Shown here one piece after another: positions 1-8,408 of a stretch of 41,180 bases of DNA. Each line of letters starts with the position of its first letter. Position 1 is the first letter of the stretch. The notes under the pieces were generated by a model. It did no database searches. It was not told the origin of the DNA and worked only from the letters and a program-made list of their open reading frames with translations. This DNA comes from Sediminimonas qiaohouensis DSM 21189 (lineage in GTDB: Bacteria > Pseudomonadota > Alphaproteobacteria > Rhodobacterales > Rhodobacteraceae), in contig NZ_KE384068.1 of NCBI RefSeq assembly GCF_000423645.1, positions 2,671-43,850 on the forward strand. The letters are read 5' to 3'. Made by a program: the position numbers and the translations under genes.

Positions 1-48
1 TGCAGAGATATTCCCGGCTATCGGGTGCGTATAACAAGCACGAATCGC
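1..48. other. Sequence downstream of cas2
   Basis: In type II-C loci the CRISPR array usually follows cas2, so it is expected just left of this window. No repeat unit can be recognised in these 48 bases, so no array is annotated. Confidence 0.4.
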
Positions 49-393
49 TCAAAACATCACCAGTTGCTGCGGATTCTTGCGGGCCTCACGGCGACCCTGA
101 TCAGAGAAATGCACAATATCACGATACTGCCGGTCAGTGAAGTTAAGGATCTGGATGTCCCCGGACTCGGGTAACTTCCTTTCGATTCGGGCCACTCGCG
201 CCTGAAAGGCCTCTTTGCCATTTACGAACCGGGCATAGACGGAAAACTGGCTGCGTTCGAAGCCTTCGTCGAGCAGGAAACTTCGGAAACGCGTTGCCGC
301 CTTGCGCTGAGGTTTGGTGTCGGTCGGAAGATCGAACATTACAAGTATCCACATGAGACGGTATCCTGAAAGCATTTCCGGGTGCTGTGTCAT
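49..393 (-). CDS. cas2: CRISPR-associated endonuclease Cas2
   Basis: This is the small Cas2 subunit (114 residues) that bridges two Cas1 dimers in the spacer-integration complex. The N-terminal strand WILVMFDLPT carries the conserved aspartate (D21) typical of Cas2, and the length fits the family. Its ATG overlaps the cas1 stop codon by four bases (ATGA), so the two are translationally coupled. It is the last gene of the cas9-cas1-cas2 operon, read leftwards. With no cas4 or csn2 in the operon, the locus is subtype II-C. An internal ATG at residue 7 is an alternative start, but the ATGA overlap favours the first. Confidence 0.95.
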   Translation of the reverse strand: MTQHPEMLSGYRLMWILVMFDLPTDTKPQRKAATRFRSFLLDEGFERSQFSVYARFVNGKEAFQARVARIERKLPESGDIQILNFTDRQYRDIVHFSDQGRREARKNPQQLVMF

Positions 394-1337
394 CGGCCGA
401 GTCCCCTGAATATCAGGCCGTCAGGCGGGCGCGGCAATGCGAGGGCAAGTTTGCCAGACTCGAAGCTCTGCCCCAGTGACGTTGCCAGTTTGGTGAGAGA
501 AACGGAAACAGGCGTAAGGCCATCGCCCAGAGGCAAATCCGCGGCGATTAGCCTGGCAAGCGCCTGTTTCGCGGCGAGATCGACTTGAGGACTGTTATAG
601 GTGACAAGGTGGCGCGCGGCACAATCTACAAGGGCGCGGTAAGGCTCCATCAGATCGTCAGCCAGGGCGAAGGCGTTGCCGCGGTTGGAGTGATGCAAGC
701 CTATTGAAGGGTGCAGCCCGGAAGCGACCACAGCACGGGCAGTGGCCGCGCGCAGGACAGTGTAGCCATAGTTCAGCAGAGAATTGACACCTTCGGCGTC
801 TGTGTCTCTGCGAAATCCCTCGCCCATCATGCGAGGCCAATAATAACGCGCGGCCTGGGCCTCGATATTGGTGCCGTCACCGGAGGTGATCCGGCGAAGC
901 ATCATGCGCAGGGGCGCATCGGATTCGCCCATTGCAGCGAGGGCTGACGCCTGCATCGCAACCTTTGTGCGAATGACCTGTTTCCATGCCTGTTTGATCA
1001 GTGGCTGTTTAGCCTGCCATTGAGCGCGCAGGCGACCACCTTGCGCATGATGGCCTTCGAGAGGCAAGAGCACGGAACGCGGCGCGTGATTGGCACCACA
1101 GAGAACAACTGCCGCGCCACGCTCAGCCAATTCGACCAGAAGCGAGGAGGACCAGGTGGTGCCATGAGCGTGGACAATGACGCCGGCGATCTGATCGAGC
1201 GGCGTGCGACCGATTTCCGTTCCGTTCTCGGAAACCTTCAGAAAGCCCCGATCCCGCGATAGATGCCGACCTTCGGTGGCGATGTCAATGATCTGATCCA
1301 CGCGCCGCTCTCCCAAACCCTTGGGAGACTGACACAT
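390..1337 (-). CDS. cas1: CRISPR-associated endonuclease Cas1, type II
   Basis: Cas1 is the integrase that inserts new spacers at the leader end of the CRISPR array. The 315-residue protein has the N-terminal beta domain (about 14-90) and the alpha-helical catalytic domain. The expected metal ligands are visible: E159 in NIEAQAARYYW, a histidine near 215-216 in GLHPSIGLHHS, and an acidic residue near 228 in ALADDLMEPYR. The AARYYW and LHHS segments are typical of type II Cas1. The start lies 27 bases after the cas9 stop, consistent with one operon. The first residues before VDQIIDIA are less certain, so the true start may be slightly inside. Confidence 0.95.
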   Translation of the reverse strand: MCQSPKGLGERRVDQIIDIATEGRHLSRDRGFLKVSENGTEIGRTPLDQIAGVIVHAHGTTWSSSLLVELAERGAAVVLCGANHAPRSVLLPLEGHHAQGGRLRAQWQAKQPLIKQAWKQVIRTKVAMQASALAAMGESDAPLRMMLRRITSGDGTNIEAQAARYYWPRMMGEGFRRDTDAEGVNSLLNYGYTVLRAATARAVVASGLHPSIGLHHSNRGNAFALADDLMEPYRALVDCAARHLVTYNSPQVDLAAKQALARLIAADLPLGDGLTPVSVSLTKLATSLGQSFESGKLALALPRPPDGLIFRGLGR

Positions 1338-1364
1338 TTTTCCGATTCGTGCGAATCCTGAGGT

Positions 1365-4300
1365 TCAGGCGACGGGACCGGGATCGCGTAGACGACCCAT
1401 TTCATCGACGTAGACGCGGCGGATATGGGCTTTCACAAGTGTGTTGATGGACATTCTGAATAGCGAAAACGGATCACCTGCTGTTCGGTCGCGCGCGTCG
1501 CCGTTGCTTTCTGTGTGAGGTGCGAGAAACAAGATTCCGGCTTGGTTGAACTTCTGCACGTAGCAAATCACGGTCTCACCCTCGCGCTCGATTGCCACCA
1601 TGTCGCGCTTGAACAAGCGCAGAAGGCGTTTGGCGGCCGGGTGGGGGCGGCGAGCGCTGCCGGCATGGGCCTCAAAGGTTGTGGTGACCTGCGCCTTGGT
1701 CTTTCCGTCCGGCAGGCGCCAGATTTCGTAACAATGGTTGCTATCGCCCTTGTAGGCCTTCATCGGCTTGCCGTTCGGACCATCAATCTCGACCCGGGCC
1801 GAGGATTGGAGGCTTTCGATCAGGCGCACGTGACGTATGCCTCGGTATTTGTCGTCACTGGCGGCGAAATTGCGTAAGGCTTCCTCGAAGGCCTTGCCAT
1901 CTTTGCCCTTGGTGACAAGCGCGAGTTTGCTCTGGAGATAGGAATCGCGGATATTCTTTCCCTTGGTCGTAATCTCTATATCGCCGGGTTTGAGCGCAAG
2001 AAGAGGTGAGCGGCTGACGACAGTTTGCTCATCAACGATGCCATAGGCGGTGTCGTTGTGAAGCTGGCCCGTGGTGGTGTCACGGCCCTGCCTGCGGGAT
2101 GCCGGATCAATGCAGCCATGATCGGCGCGGTGGGAGACTATGATTCTTTCAAGTTGCCCACTAATATCATTTCGGAAATCCTCCCACGGATGAGGAATGG
2201 AGCGGGCAATATCTTCGGCGGATTTTCCGTCTTGTTCGTCGTGCTTGGCAGAGTCGGCGATCTGTTTGATCAGACTGCGACTTGTGGCCGCCACTACGGC
2301 GGCGTCGATGGCGTGGTGGCGGTGATCAGTGCGGTTCTTGGCTTTACTTGCGCCCTCCTTGTCAGAAAGGAGAGAGTTGAGACCCCAGTGACGGCGCAGC
2401 ATTTCGGTAAGCCGACCAGGAACAACCCAGACATGCCCGCCCCTAGTATAAAGCGCATCGAGATATGTGCGCGCGAGGCGCGACAAGTATTTCGTATCGA
2501 CTAAGGCGCGATCGAGAAAACTGTTTTCTCCCTCAAACCGTTCCATCGCGTCAGGGGCAAAACGCCATTTCTTGTTGCCGGGAAGGCTGTTGAGGTTCGC
2601 ACTGATCGCCTCCCATTGTGGCGTGTCACCCCATGCTTCCCATGGTGTCTTGTTCCCCTTCTCGCGATTGGCTTCGCGCAGGCAGATCGTGCGGTTGGCG
2701 AAGCTGTCGTCAAGCGTGCGGGAATAGGGAAGAATATGGTCGACGTCGCATTCGCCATTGAGAACCATGGTGGCTGTGATCGGCTTACCGGTATATGGGC
2801 ACTTGCGTGGGCCGATAGCGGGGCCGAGGTCTTCATAGAGGCGCAGGAGCATCCGGTTGGCGCCAGTATCAGGCTTGCCACATTCTGCTAGCTGGGCGCT
2901 ACGCCGCATGGCGGCGGCACGGTTTTCGCGGTTCTTGCGGTTGATCTCTGCCTTCTGTTGTTCGGACTGTTTCAATTCGCGCGCCAGTTCAACGACAATT
3001 TGGTCTGGCTTGCCATATACGGTGATGATCAGGTTCACTAGGCGCCGCAGCTGGTTCAGCCCTATATGCACCGTGGGATTGGTTATACGGCCATAATATT
3101 CGGCGGCTTGCTTCACGGGGTCGTGCCTTGAATGGTCGAACGAGCCCGGGATTACGTGACGTTCAAGGATTTCGCCGTAGTAGGGCAGTTGTTCCAACAC
3201 TTCCCCCGTGCGGTGGTCGGAATGATGCCAGCCGCAGGCTGTGACTGCCTCGCTGTAGGTCAGGACATCAGATTCGAGAGCATCAAGGATGCGGCGCGTA
3301 GCAGTTTCGCCAATGCGTCCGTATCCTTCGGGTAGTGGAGCGTTGGCGGTGGCCACGGCGTGATCTCGGTCTAGCCCGTAGGTCTGCATCAGCCAATCGA
3401 TCAGCTCTGCGAAGTCTGCATCGCTTTGGACCGCGCGAATGCGAGAAATCACTTGCCACTGAGCTTGCGCATCGAGGATTGACCAAGTCGGACCAAAGCG
3501 GTCGTCGTGGCGCAGACTAGAGCGGACAGGATCACAAGCGATTGAGTCTCGGTTGGCAGTTTCCAACGTGAATTTTTCCCCCGGTGCAAGTTTGATGACT
3601 TTTCCGATCGCATCAAGGGAGAGCCTCATTGAGGCCAGTGTTTTCGTGGCCTTCTTGTTGTCTAGCGCATGGATGATGGCGTCGCGCTCCTCCAGCACCA
3701 GAGGACGGCTTTGCCGGCCATCGGCCGTAATGCGTAGGCTGTTAACCGTCTCGTAAAGCACTCGGCGCTGAGCGAGCGGATGGGCCTTGGGGAGGCGCCG
3801 TTCATCCGAAGAAACATCTCCATACCCCGAAAAAAGACAAAGGCCGACCTCTGGTTCCTTTAAAGGGCGCTGGTAGAAGATCGTCTCGTAGAGTGCGGCG
3901 CGCAAGTCGTCTGTGAGCACATCGGGATGGTGGTGGCGCTGGACCTCCCAGATCTGCGTGAATTCGTCTTCAAGATGGCGGCGATCAGGATAGAAATCAT
4001 AGCCAGCCTCCTCCTTGGCATCCGGCCCGCCACGCTGGGCCACGGTGAGCCGAGTGCGAACTGATGGCTCCCGCCGCGGATCGGGGGCGGTCATACGGCG
4101 CATGTGAAGGAACTCACCGTAGCTCCGGGCACCCTTTAGCGCCATTTCTAAGTCAAGTCTTTGGGTCGCATCCTTGATTGTGCCACTTTCGTTGTCACCC
4201 CGATCAGCCTTTCGGTTGGATTTAAAGCCACGCCGCTGGTTCACGTGAAAGAGAGCGCGGCCGAGTTGATGCAGGGGTAAGGCATCGTCGAGAGCTGTCG

Positions 4301-4601
4301 CGCGAAGAGCATATGGGTCAAGCAACTCCAAGGCCTTGGCTTGAGCGGGGTCGGCAGGCATCAAGCCGGAATCAGCGAGCTTTCGCATTAGCGACGCGCG
4401 GCGGCGCACATAGCGATCACGCCTCCGACGCATTGCACGGGCTGCGCGACGTTCGACGGCAAGCGAAGCTTTGGATTTGGGATCACGCCCGTCCGAAAAG
4501 ATGCGCACGCCGCCGTCAATTACTTCGGTGATGTTCTCGCCATCAGTCGCATAGAGCCACCAGCCAATGGAGTTTGTGCCTATATCGAGACCTAAACGCA
4601 T
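1365..4601 (-). CDS. cas9: CRISPR-associated endonuclease Cas9, type II-C
   Basis: This is the RNA-guided double-strand DNA nuclease of the locus, 1,078 residues long, the usual size of compact II-C enzymes. All nuclease motifs are intact: RuvC-I GLDIGTNSIGW with D6, RuvC-II VVELARE with E538, the HNH motif CDVDHILPYS with H622, and RuvC-III HHAIDAA with H762 and D766. An arginine-rich bridge helix (RRAARAMRRRRDRYVRRR) lies near residues 51-68. The ATG at 4601 is chosen because GGGAGAG precedes it by a few bases and because D6 is then correctly placed near the N-terminus; the frame stays open 15 codons further upstream. It should work with the divergent tracrRNA just upstream. Activity looks likely because no key residue is missing. 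Confidence 0.96.
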   Translation of the reverse strand: MRLGLDIGTNSIGWWLYATDGENITEVIDGGVRIFSDGRDPKSKASLAVERRAARAMRRRRDRYVRRRASLMRKLADSGLMPADPAQAKALELLDPYALRATALDDALPLHQLGRALFHVNQRRGFKSNRKADRGDNESGTIKDATQRLDLEMALKGARSYGEFLHMRRMTAPDPRREPSVRTRLTVAQRGGPDAKEEAGYDFYPDRRHLEDEFTQIWEVQRHHHPDVLTDDLRAALYETIFYQRPLKEPEVGLCLFSGYGDVSSDERRLPKAHPLAQRRVLYETVNSLRITADGRQSRPLVLEERDAIIHALDNKKATKTLASMRLSLDAIGKVIKLAPGEKFTLETANRDSIACDPVRSSLRHDDRFGPTWSILDAQAQWQVISRIRAVQSDADFAELIDWLMQTYGLDRDHAVATANAPLPEGYGRIGETATRRILDALESDVLTYSEAVTACGWHHSDHRTGEVLEQLPYYGEILERHVIPGSFDHSRHDPVKQAAEYYGRITNPTVHIGLNQLRRLVNLIITVYGKPDQIVVELARELKQSEQQKAEINRKNRENRAAAMRRSAQLAECGKPDTGANRMLLRLYEDLGPAIGPRKCPYTGKPITATMVLNGECDVDHILPYSRTLDDSFANRTICLREANREKGNKTPWEAWGDTPQWEAISANLNSLPGNKKWRFAPDAMERFEGENSFLDRALVDTKYLSRLARTYLDALYTRGGHVWVVPGRLTEMLRRHWGLNSLLSDKEGASKAKNRTDHRHHAIDAAVVAATSRSLIKQIADSAKHDEQDGKSAEDIARSIPHPWEDFRNDISGQLERIIVSHRADHGCIDPASRRQGRDTTTGQLHNDTAYGIVDEQTVVSRSPLLALKPGDIEITTKGKNIRDSYLQSKLALVTKGKDGKAFEEALRNFAASDDKYRGIRHVRLIESLQSSARVEIDGPNGKPMKAYKGDSNHCYEIWRLPDGKTKAQVTTTFEAHAGSARRPHPAAKRLLRLFKRDMVAIEREGETVICYVQKFNQAGILFLAPHTESNGDARDRTAGDPFSLFRMSINTLVKAHIRRVYVDEMGRLRDPGPVA

Positions 4602-4696
4602 GAACTCTCCCATCAGCCCGCGAACAATGCGGCAACGATGTGTCATCCTCTACGCAACCGCAAGATGATAATTGCAGACGCGTTCCAATCATGATA

Positions 4697-4790
4697 CACA
4701 GTTGTCATTCAGAATTCGTGGTCGAGCCGTTAACAAGCACTCGATTGCACCAAATCGAAAGGCGGGCTACGGCCCGCCTTTCCTTTTATT
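4697..4790 (+). ncRNA. tracrRNA with Rho-independent terminator
   Basis: This is the predicted trans-activating CRISPR RNA, read away from cas9. A candidate anti-repeat runs from about 4697 to 4728 and contains TTCAGAATTCGTGGTCGAGCC. A short hairpin follows at 4741-4758 (TCGATT paired with AATCGA), resembling the II-C nexus. A strong terminator follows: AAAGGCGGGC (4758-4767) pairs with GCCCGCCTTT (4772-4781) around TACG, then CCTTTTATT. A TTGCAG box at 4672 and GATACA at 4693 could be a promoter, but the 15-base spacing is short. The order anti-repeat, nexus, terminator is visible. The pairing to the repeat cannot be tested because the array lies outside the window. Confidence 0.75.
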
Positions 4791-4871
4791 GCTCTATCAG
4801 ACCGGAACTGTTGTATTGATTGGGTCCTGAATTCGCACCATCCATGAACAACCAAACGAAGAGACAATGAT

Positions 4872-4970
4872 GAAATAGTTGCTCCTTCTTGGCTGATGCT
4901 TTTCCATGAACTCAATCCGCGCGTAGGGCCGCCGGAACAGGTTGTTGAGACTACCCTGGCTATAAACTCC
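4872..4970 (-). pseudogene. Remnant of a Fic/DOC-family protein C-terminus
   Basis: On the minus strand this stretch reads VYSQGSLNNLFRRPYARIEF followed by EKHQPRRSNYFI. This resembles the C-terminal winged-helix part of Fic-domain proteins, where a segment like LFxxPYxRIEF is followed by a helix-turn-helix and then EKxxxGRxNYYIN. The middle of the domain is missing, and neither the catalytic HPFxxGNGR motif nor any upstream Fic core is present nearby, so only a scrap remains. Fic proteins transfer AMP or related groups to target proteins and are common in mobile regions. The call rests on motif resemblance alone. Confidence 0.4.
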
Positions 4971-5020
4971 TGGTGGTTCCGTTCGCAGGCTTTGCTTGGC
5001 GCCGACCATCTGGCCACGAA

Positions 5021-5170
5021 TATGGGAGCTTCCGATCGCAGTAGCTGTGCGGCGCCAGAACGCATCCCCATCACAGATACTCGCCCCTTCTAGGACATCG
5101 CACCGTGCCATGGGATTCGGCGATCAAGCAGTATACCGGTTTGCAGCCATTCCTCGCCCGGCGCAGGCGA
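5021..5170 (+). repeat. Intergenic repeat family R1, copy 1
   Basis: This copy shows the shared landmarks of R1: GGCGCCAGAACGCATCCCCAT, then CTAGGACATCGC, then CCATGGGATTCGGCGATC. It continues into TATACCGGTTTGCAGCCATTCCTCGC, which is shared almost exactly with copy 2 near 8161-8190. It lies between the Fic remnant and the partner gene of the DUF262 nuclease. Confidence 0.75.
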
Positions 5171-5315
5171 AGCCACAAAACTAATGGCAAATCCGCGACG
5201 TCACCGTGTTGTCGATCTACGCCATACGACATCGTCGTCCATCAAGCATTGCCAATGGCTCGTCCAACCAATCGTCACGGCACGAGAGGATGGAAGAAAT
5301 CGACTCCTGCGGACT

Positions 5316-5714
5316 TTATCTTGCCAGGGCTTCAAGGATCCGATCCAGCTCGCCGAGCGTTTTGATCCGGAAACAGATCAAATCCGCATGTGCGAGCTGT
5401 TTCATGGGCTTGAGCGCTGAATGACGACCGTAGCGCGGTGTTCCGTTCGATGCCCTTGAAGCAAACAGCGTCGATGCCGGGGAATGCCGAAACTCCAGCC
5501 CCGGCTGTTCGAGCAAATCGGCGACGCGCTGCTCCAAGACCCACAGGTTCGGCGGCGAACCAGGCCCCTTTTCGAACATCAGTTCCGCGGCGTTTCCCGT
5601 CTTGGAACGCATGACATATCGCGCCACCTTGTTACCCTGATGCCCCAACGGATGCTCCATCGCGCATTCGTCCAGTCGCATCAGGCAGGCGCGTCTCAGC
5701 TCTTCACGGGTCAT
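5316..5714 (-). CDS. Small partner protein of the DUF262 nuclease, unknown function
   Basis: I do not recognise this 132-residue protein. Its ATG overlaps the stop codon of the DUF262 gene by four bases (ATGA), so it is the second gene of a translationally coupled pair and very likely works with it. It has no evident membrane segment or signal peptide. The N-terminal half is rich in charged helices (MTREELRRACLMRLDECAMEH), and the C-terminal half ends with ICFRIKTLGELDRILEALAR, likely helical. Conserved pairing with a DUF262/HNH nuclease would suggest a specificity or regulatory subunit; this is inference from context. Confidence 0.7.
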   Translation of the reverse strand: MTREELRRACLMRLDECAMEHPLGHQGNKVARYVMRSKTGNAAELMFEKGPGSPPNLWVLEQRVADLLEQPGLEFRHSPASTLFASRASNGTPRYGRHSALKPMKQLAHADLICFRIKTLGELDRILEALAR

Positions 5715-7477
5715 GCCGCCAGCGCGCTCGTCGCCAGTTTTGCCAAGCGTTCGCGAATAAGTCGTTCCCTATCCGCGACGAACTCAGGCAACTGCCGCGC
5801 AGTCCAGAGATCCGGCTTGTAACTGATCATGTGCCGCTCCCTATAGGTATCACTGCGACTGGTAATCCAAGCGTCAAATGGAATATCTCCTTTCTCCAGA
5901 TTCTCATGGCCAGGAAGCAATTGAAGGTTGCCCAAGCGATCCTTGACTGCTGTGATCTCCTGAATTCGATGCTCAGGCAAGTTCATTCCCATAAGGACGC
6001 GGCGGGTGGCTTGCGCCTGAGGAATGATATGGTCAATGTGATAGGCCGTGCCGCCCCAGTCGAGATCGTCATAGAGAAGCGACAGGGCGAGAAATGTCTT
6101 TGCTTTTCCATACTTGAGCTCAAGCAGTTCTTCGATTGCTCTCTCGTCGAGACGTGTCTGCCGTCCACCGATGGCCAGGGCATGGTAGAGTTGCCTCTCG
6201 GGAAAGTCCCGGCCATGTTGTTGCGCTTCTTTCAGAGTGACGCGTGCAACCGAGATCGTGCGATCAGACGTGCCGGCGAAGACCCCCATGAGAAGGCTGT
6301 TCAACAGCCAGCGCTGAATCGCCCTTGCGTTGTGGCGGTCGAAGATCGAGGATCCACGCAACGTCACCCCCGGCGCTTGGAACATATACCAGGCAATCGG
6401 CAGAACGGCGTTAAGCGAAGTCAGGTTCTCCTGCGATATACCCAGTCCATTTAGGAAGCGGAAGGTGCGCTCGATCGCATCCTTTATCGCTGGCCAGTTG
6501 CGCTCGATATCCGCGACCGCCTCCGACGTAAAATTCGACACGTTGTATTTGACGTCGAAATCGCACAGCACCAAGCACGATTTCAGGACAAAATCCTTGT
6601 TGATCGCGTTGTGTTGGCCAAGCCCCTTGTTGATGTGATCCACAAAGCCGAACACCTCATCGCGGGCCGAACCGCTCTCCCATTTCGAGGTAATCATGGA
6701 CATCATGAGATCGGATTTGGACAGCTTGACCCCACCGTCATTGGCGCGCACGAAAATATCCAGCACCCGATCAACCGAAGAGCTGGTTTCGGTGTAATAG
6801 TTTATCGCCTCCTCGACCCATATGACCTGGTGAAGGCGGCGTAGCGTCCGAGCTGCGAGATCGCGCTGATAGGGCGTAACTCCGTGATGCAGCCCCGAGA
6901 GGGTCTCTTCGATCAGCATTTCCAGGTCCGACTGCGTCTCGTAGTTGAGGATGTTGCCCAGCCGGAACCAGTAATGCCGGTAGTCATTGCGCGGGGGACG
7001 TGCGTGAAACCGAAGACCATAGCTTATCCCCAGATCGCCCTCTTCATGCTCGTCACGCGAGGCCGGGTCATTCAAGAGATCAAGGTAGAGCGTCTTCTGG
7101 GTCCAGGCATCCGGGTTCGAGCGCCGCTTGTATTTTACCTTTTCCGCGAAGGTGCCACGCAGCGCCACCTGCAGCGATGTCATGCGTTGCTGCCCATCAA
7201 GCACCAGCGTGATATCGCGGCCATCGGCGGAGGCAGGCGGATTCTGCATTCCCGGCTGCCAGTTGTCGATGAACTTGTAGATTTTCAACTCGTGCTTGAT
7301 CTGCTCGTCGACGGACCAGAACATGAACGAGCTGATCGGATACCCCTTCATGAGCGAGTCGATCAGCATGACCACCTGGTCCGAATTCCAGACATATGGG
7401 CGTTGGATCGCTGGCAGGAAGTAGCGTCGGTTCACGTCGGAGAGAAGGGTTCCTATCGTCACGGTTGAATAGCTCAT
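5711..7477 (-). CDS. DUF262 and HNH (DUF1524-like) domain protein, GmrSD-like nuclease
   Basis: This 588-residue protein joins a DUF262 domain to an HNH-type nuclease domain, as in single-chain relatives of the GmrSD restriction enzymes that cut modified phage DNA. DUF262 signatures are visible at the start (FLPAIQRPYVWNSDQ, about 20-34) and at DGQQRMTS (94-101), the nucleotide-binding motif. The C-terminal HNH core is HIDHIIPQ (480-487), followed by RLGNLQLLPGHENLEKGD (about 514-531), the pattern of DUF1524. It is the first gene of a two-gene operon, its start faces a divergent XRE regulator, and it lies next to a CRISPR locus. A role in defence against foreign DNA is inferred; the target modification cannot be read from the sequence. 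Confidence 0.85.
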   Translation of the reverse strand: MSYSTVTIGTLLSDVNRRYFLPAIQRPYVWNSDQVVMLIDSLMKGYPISSFMFWSVDEQIKHELKIYKFIDNWQPGMQNPPASADGRDITLVLDGQQRMTSLQVALRGTFAEKVKYKRRSNPDAWTQKTLYLDLLNDPASRDEHEEGDLGISYGLRFHARPPRNDYRHYWFRLGNILNYETQSDLEMLIEETLSGLHHGVTPYQRDLAARTLRRLHQVIWVEEAINYYTETSSSVDRVLDIFVRANDGGVKLSKSDLMMSMITSKWESGSARDEVFGFVDHINKGLGQHNAINKDFVLKSCLVLCDFDVKYNVSNFTSEAVADIERNWPAIKDAIERTFRFLNGLGISQENLTSLNAVLPIAWYMFQAPGVTLRGSSIFDRHNARAIQRWLLNSLLMGVFAGTSDRTISVARVTLKEAQQHGRDFPERQLYHALAIGGRQTRLDERAIEELLELKYGKAKTFLALSLLYDDLDWGGTAYHIDHIIPQAQATRRVLMGMNLPEHRIQEITAVKDRLGNLQLLPGHENLEKGDIPFDAWITSRSDTYRERHMISYKPDLWTARQLPEFVADRERLIRERLAKLATSALAA

Positions 7478-7667
7478 TGGTCACCTGGGTCGATTTCGCG
7501 CGCCCTTCCCGGCACATGTGCCAGGCTTGGTCGACGCCGTTGTCTGGAAATGTGTTTTGTCTCGGAGGGAAGGAGCAGCAGGGCTGGAACATCCCCGTCG
7601 CTGCCATCATTTCCGATTATCTGCTCGTCTTGGTTGATGTGTTTATCTCATTCATGCACCGCAACTA

Positions 7668-7679
7668 GAACAACTGTTC
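7668..7679. promoter_or_regulatory. 12-bp palindrome in the divergent promoter region
   Basis: GAACA-AC-TGTTC is an inverted repeat lying 25 bases before the XRE start and about 190 bases before the DUF262 start. Its position between a small XRE gene and a nuclease operon suggests an operator of the XRE protein. No binding evidence is available. Confidence 0.4.
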
Positions 7680-7704
7680 GTGGTGGCTTGTCAACCCATG
7701 CGGG

Positions 7705-7995
7705 ATGGCTATCCGCATGGAGCGACGGAACGAACATTTGGTGGCCGCCTTTGCCACAACGCTGTCAACGGAACGTGAGCGTGCGGGCTTGACACAGGAA
7801 GAGCTCGCCGCCCGTGCTGACGTCTCAGCGCGCTTCGTCTCACTGCTCGAGACAGCGCGGCGACAACCTTCACTGACTGCGATGCATGCCCTCAGCATCG
7901 GGCTTGGGATGCAGTTGCGAGATCTGGCTGCCGAGTTGGAGGGGCATTATGAGGCAGTGATAGCCAGTAAATCCGACGAAGTGGAAGACGGTTAA
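7705..7995 (+). CDS. XRE-family helix-turn-helix regulator
   Basis: This is a small (96-residue) DNA-binding protein with a single Cro/C1-type helix-turn-helix at about residues 20-70. The typical motif LTQEELAARADVSARFVSLLE contains the recognition helix, followed by RQPSLTAMHALSIGLGM. Size and position opposite a putative nuclease operon resemble the controller (C) proteins of restriction-modification systems, which bind palindromes in the shared promoter and delay nuclease expression. The ATG at 7705 has no clear ribosome binding site; an in-frame ATG at 7717 is an alternative start. Regulation of the neighbouring operon is inferred. Confidence 0.8.
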   Translation: MAIRMERRNEHLVAAFATTLSTERERAGLTQEELAARADVSARFVSLLETARRQPSLTAMHALSIGLGMQLRDLAAELEGHYEAVIASKSDEVEDG

Positions 7996-8089
7996 GCTCT
8001 CCGACTGAGCCAGAAGACGAGTCATAGGTCATCGGCGCGTCCGTGACCCAGGAAAAACGAACGTATTGCGAATGGCTGGATTTGCCGGG

Positions 8090-8250
8090 ACCAGGCGCAC
8101 GCATAGAGATGCACTCATGGGACTTCGCACTGCGCCAAGGGATCCGCCGATCAGGCTCAATATATACCGGTTTGCAGCCATTCCTCGCGCCGGAGACTGA
8201 ATCGTTGGCTCACCATGTCTATCACAAGATCGACGCGACAACAGAAAGCC
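8090..8250 (+). repeat. Intergenic repeat family R1, copy 2
   Basis: This diverged copy keeps CATGGGACTTCGC and CAAGGGATCCGCCGATC, then TATACCGGTTTGCAGCCATTCCTCGC, shared with copy 1. The end (ACAAGATCGACGCGACAACAG) matches the corresponding end of copy 4. It lies directly upstream of the block shared with the second BLUF gene. Confidence 0.65.
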
Positions 8251-8375
8251 CCGCAAAACATTCTGCCCGCGCCACGACACTTTCGCATGGTCGAGTTCGC
8301 TGGAAGGCGGAAGCGTGGCATGCTACTCGCAGATCGTAATCAGCGATGGCGGCCGCCCCGCCGACACACCGTGAC

Positions 8376-8400
8376 GTGACGGTCACTCACTTGGGAGAGG
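8376..8400 (+). promoter_or_regulatory. Palindrome and strong RBS before the first BLUF gene
   Basis: GTGAC-G-GTCAC (8376-8386) is a perfect 11-base inverted repeat. It is followed by the ribosome binding site GGGAGAGG (8393-8400), eight bases before the ATG at 8409. The same arrangement occurs at 20903-20927 before the second BLUF gene. The RBS decides the start; the palindrome could be an operator. Confidence 0.45.
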
Positions 8401-8408
8401 TGTTCAGA

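Noticed and set aside
1-48. Possible CRISPR repeat or leader at the left edge.
   Set aside because: No repeated unit or sequence complementary to the tracrRNA anti-repeat can be seen in these bases.
4896-5093. Plus-strand open frame of 65 codons.
   Set aside because: It lies opposite the Fic-like remnant, and its end is part of the R1 repeat; no ribosome binding site or domain is seen.
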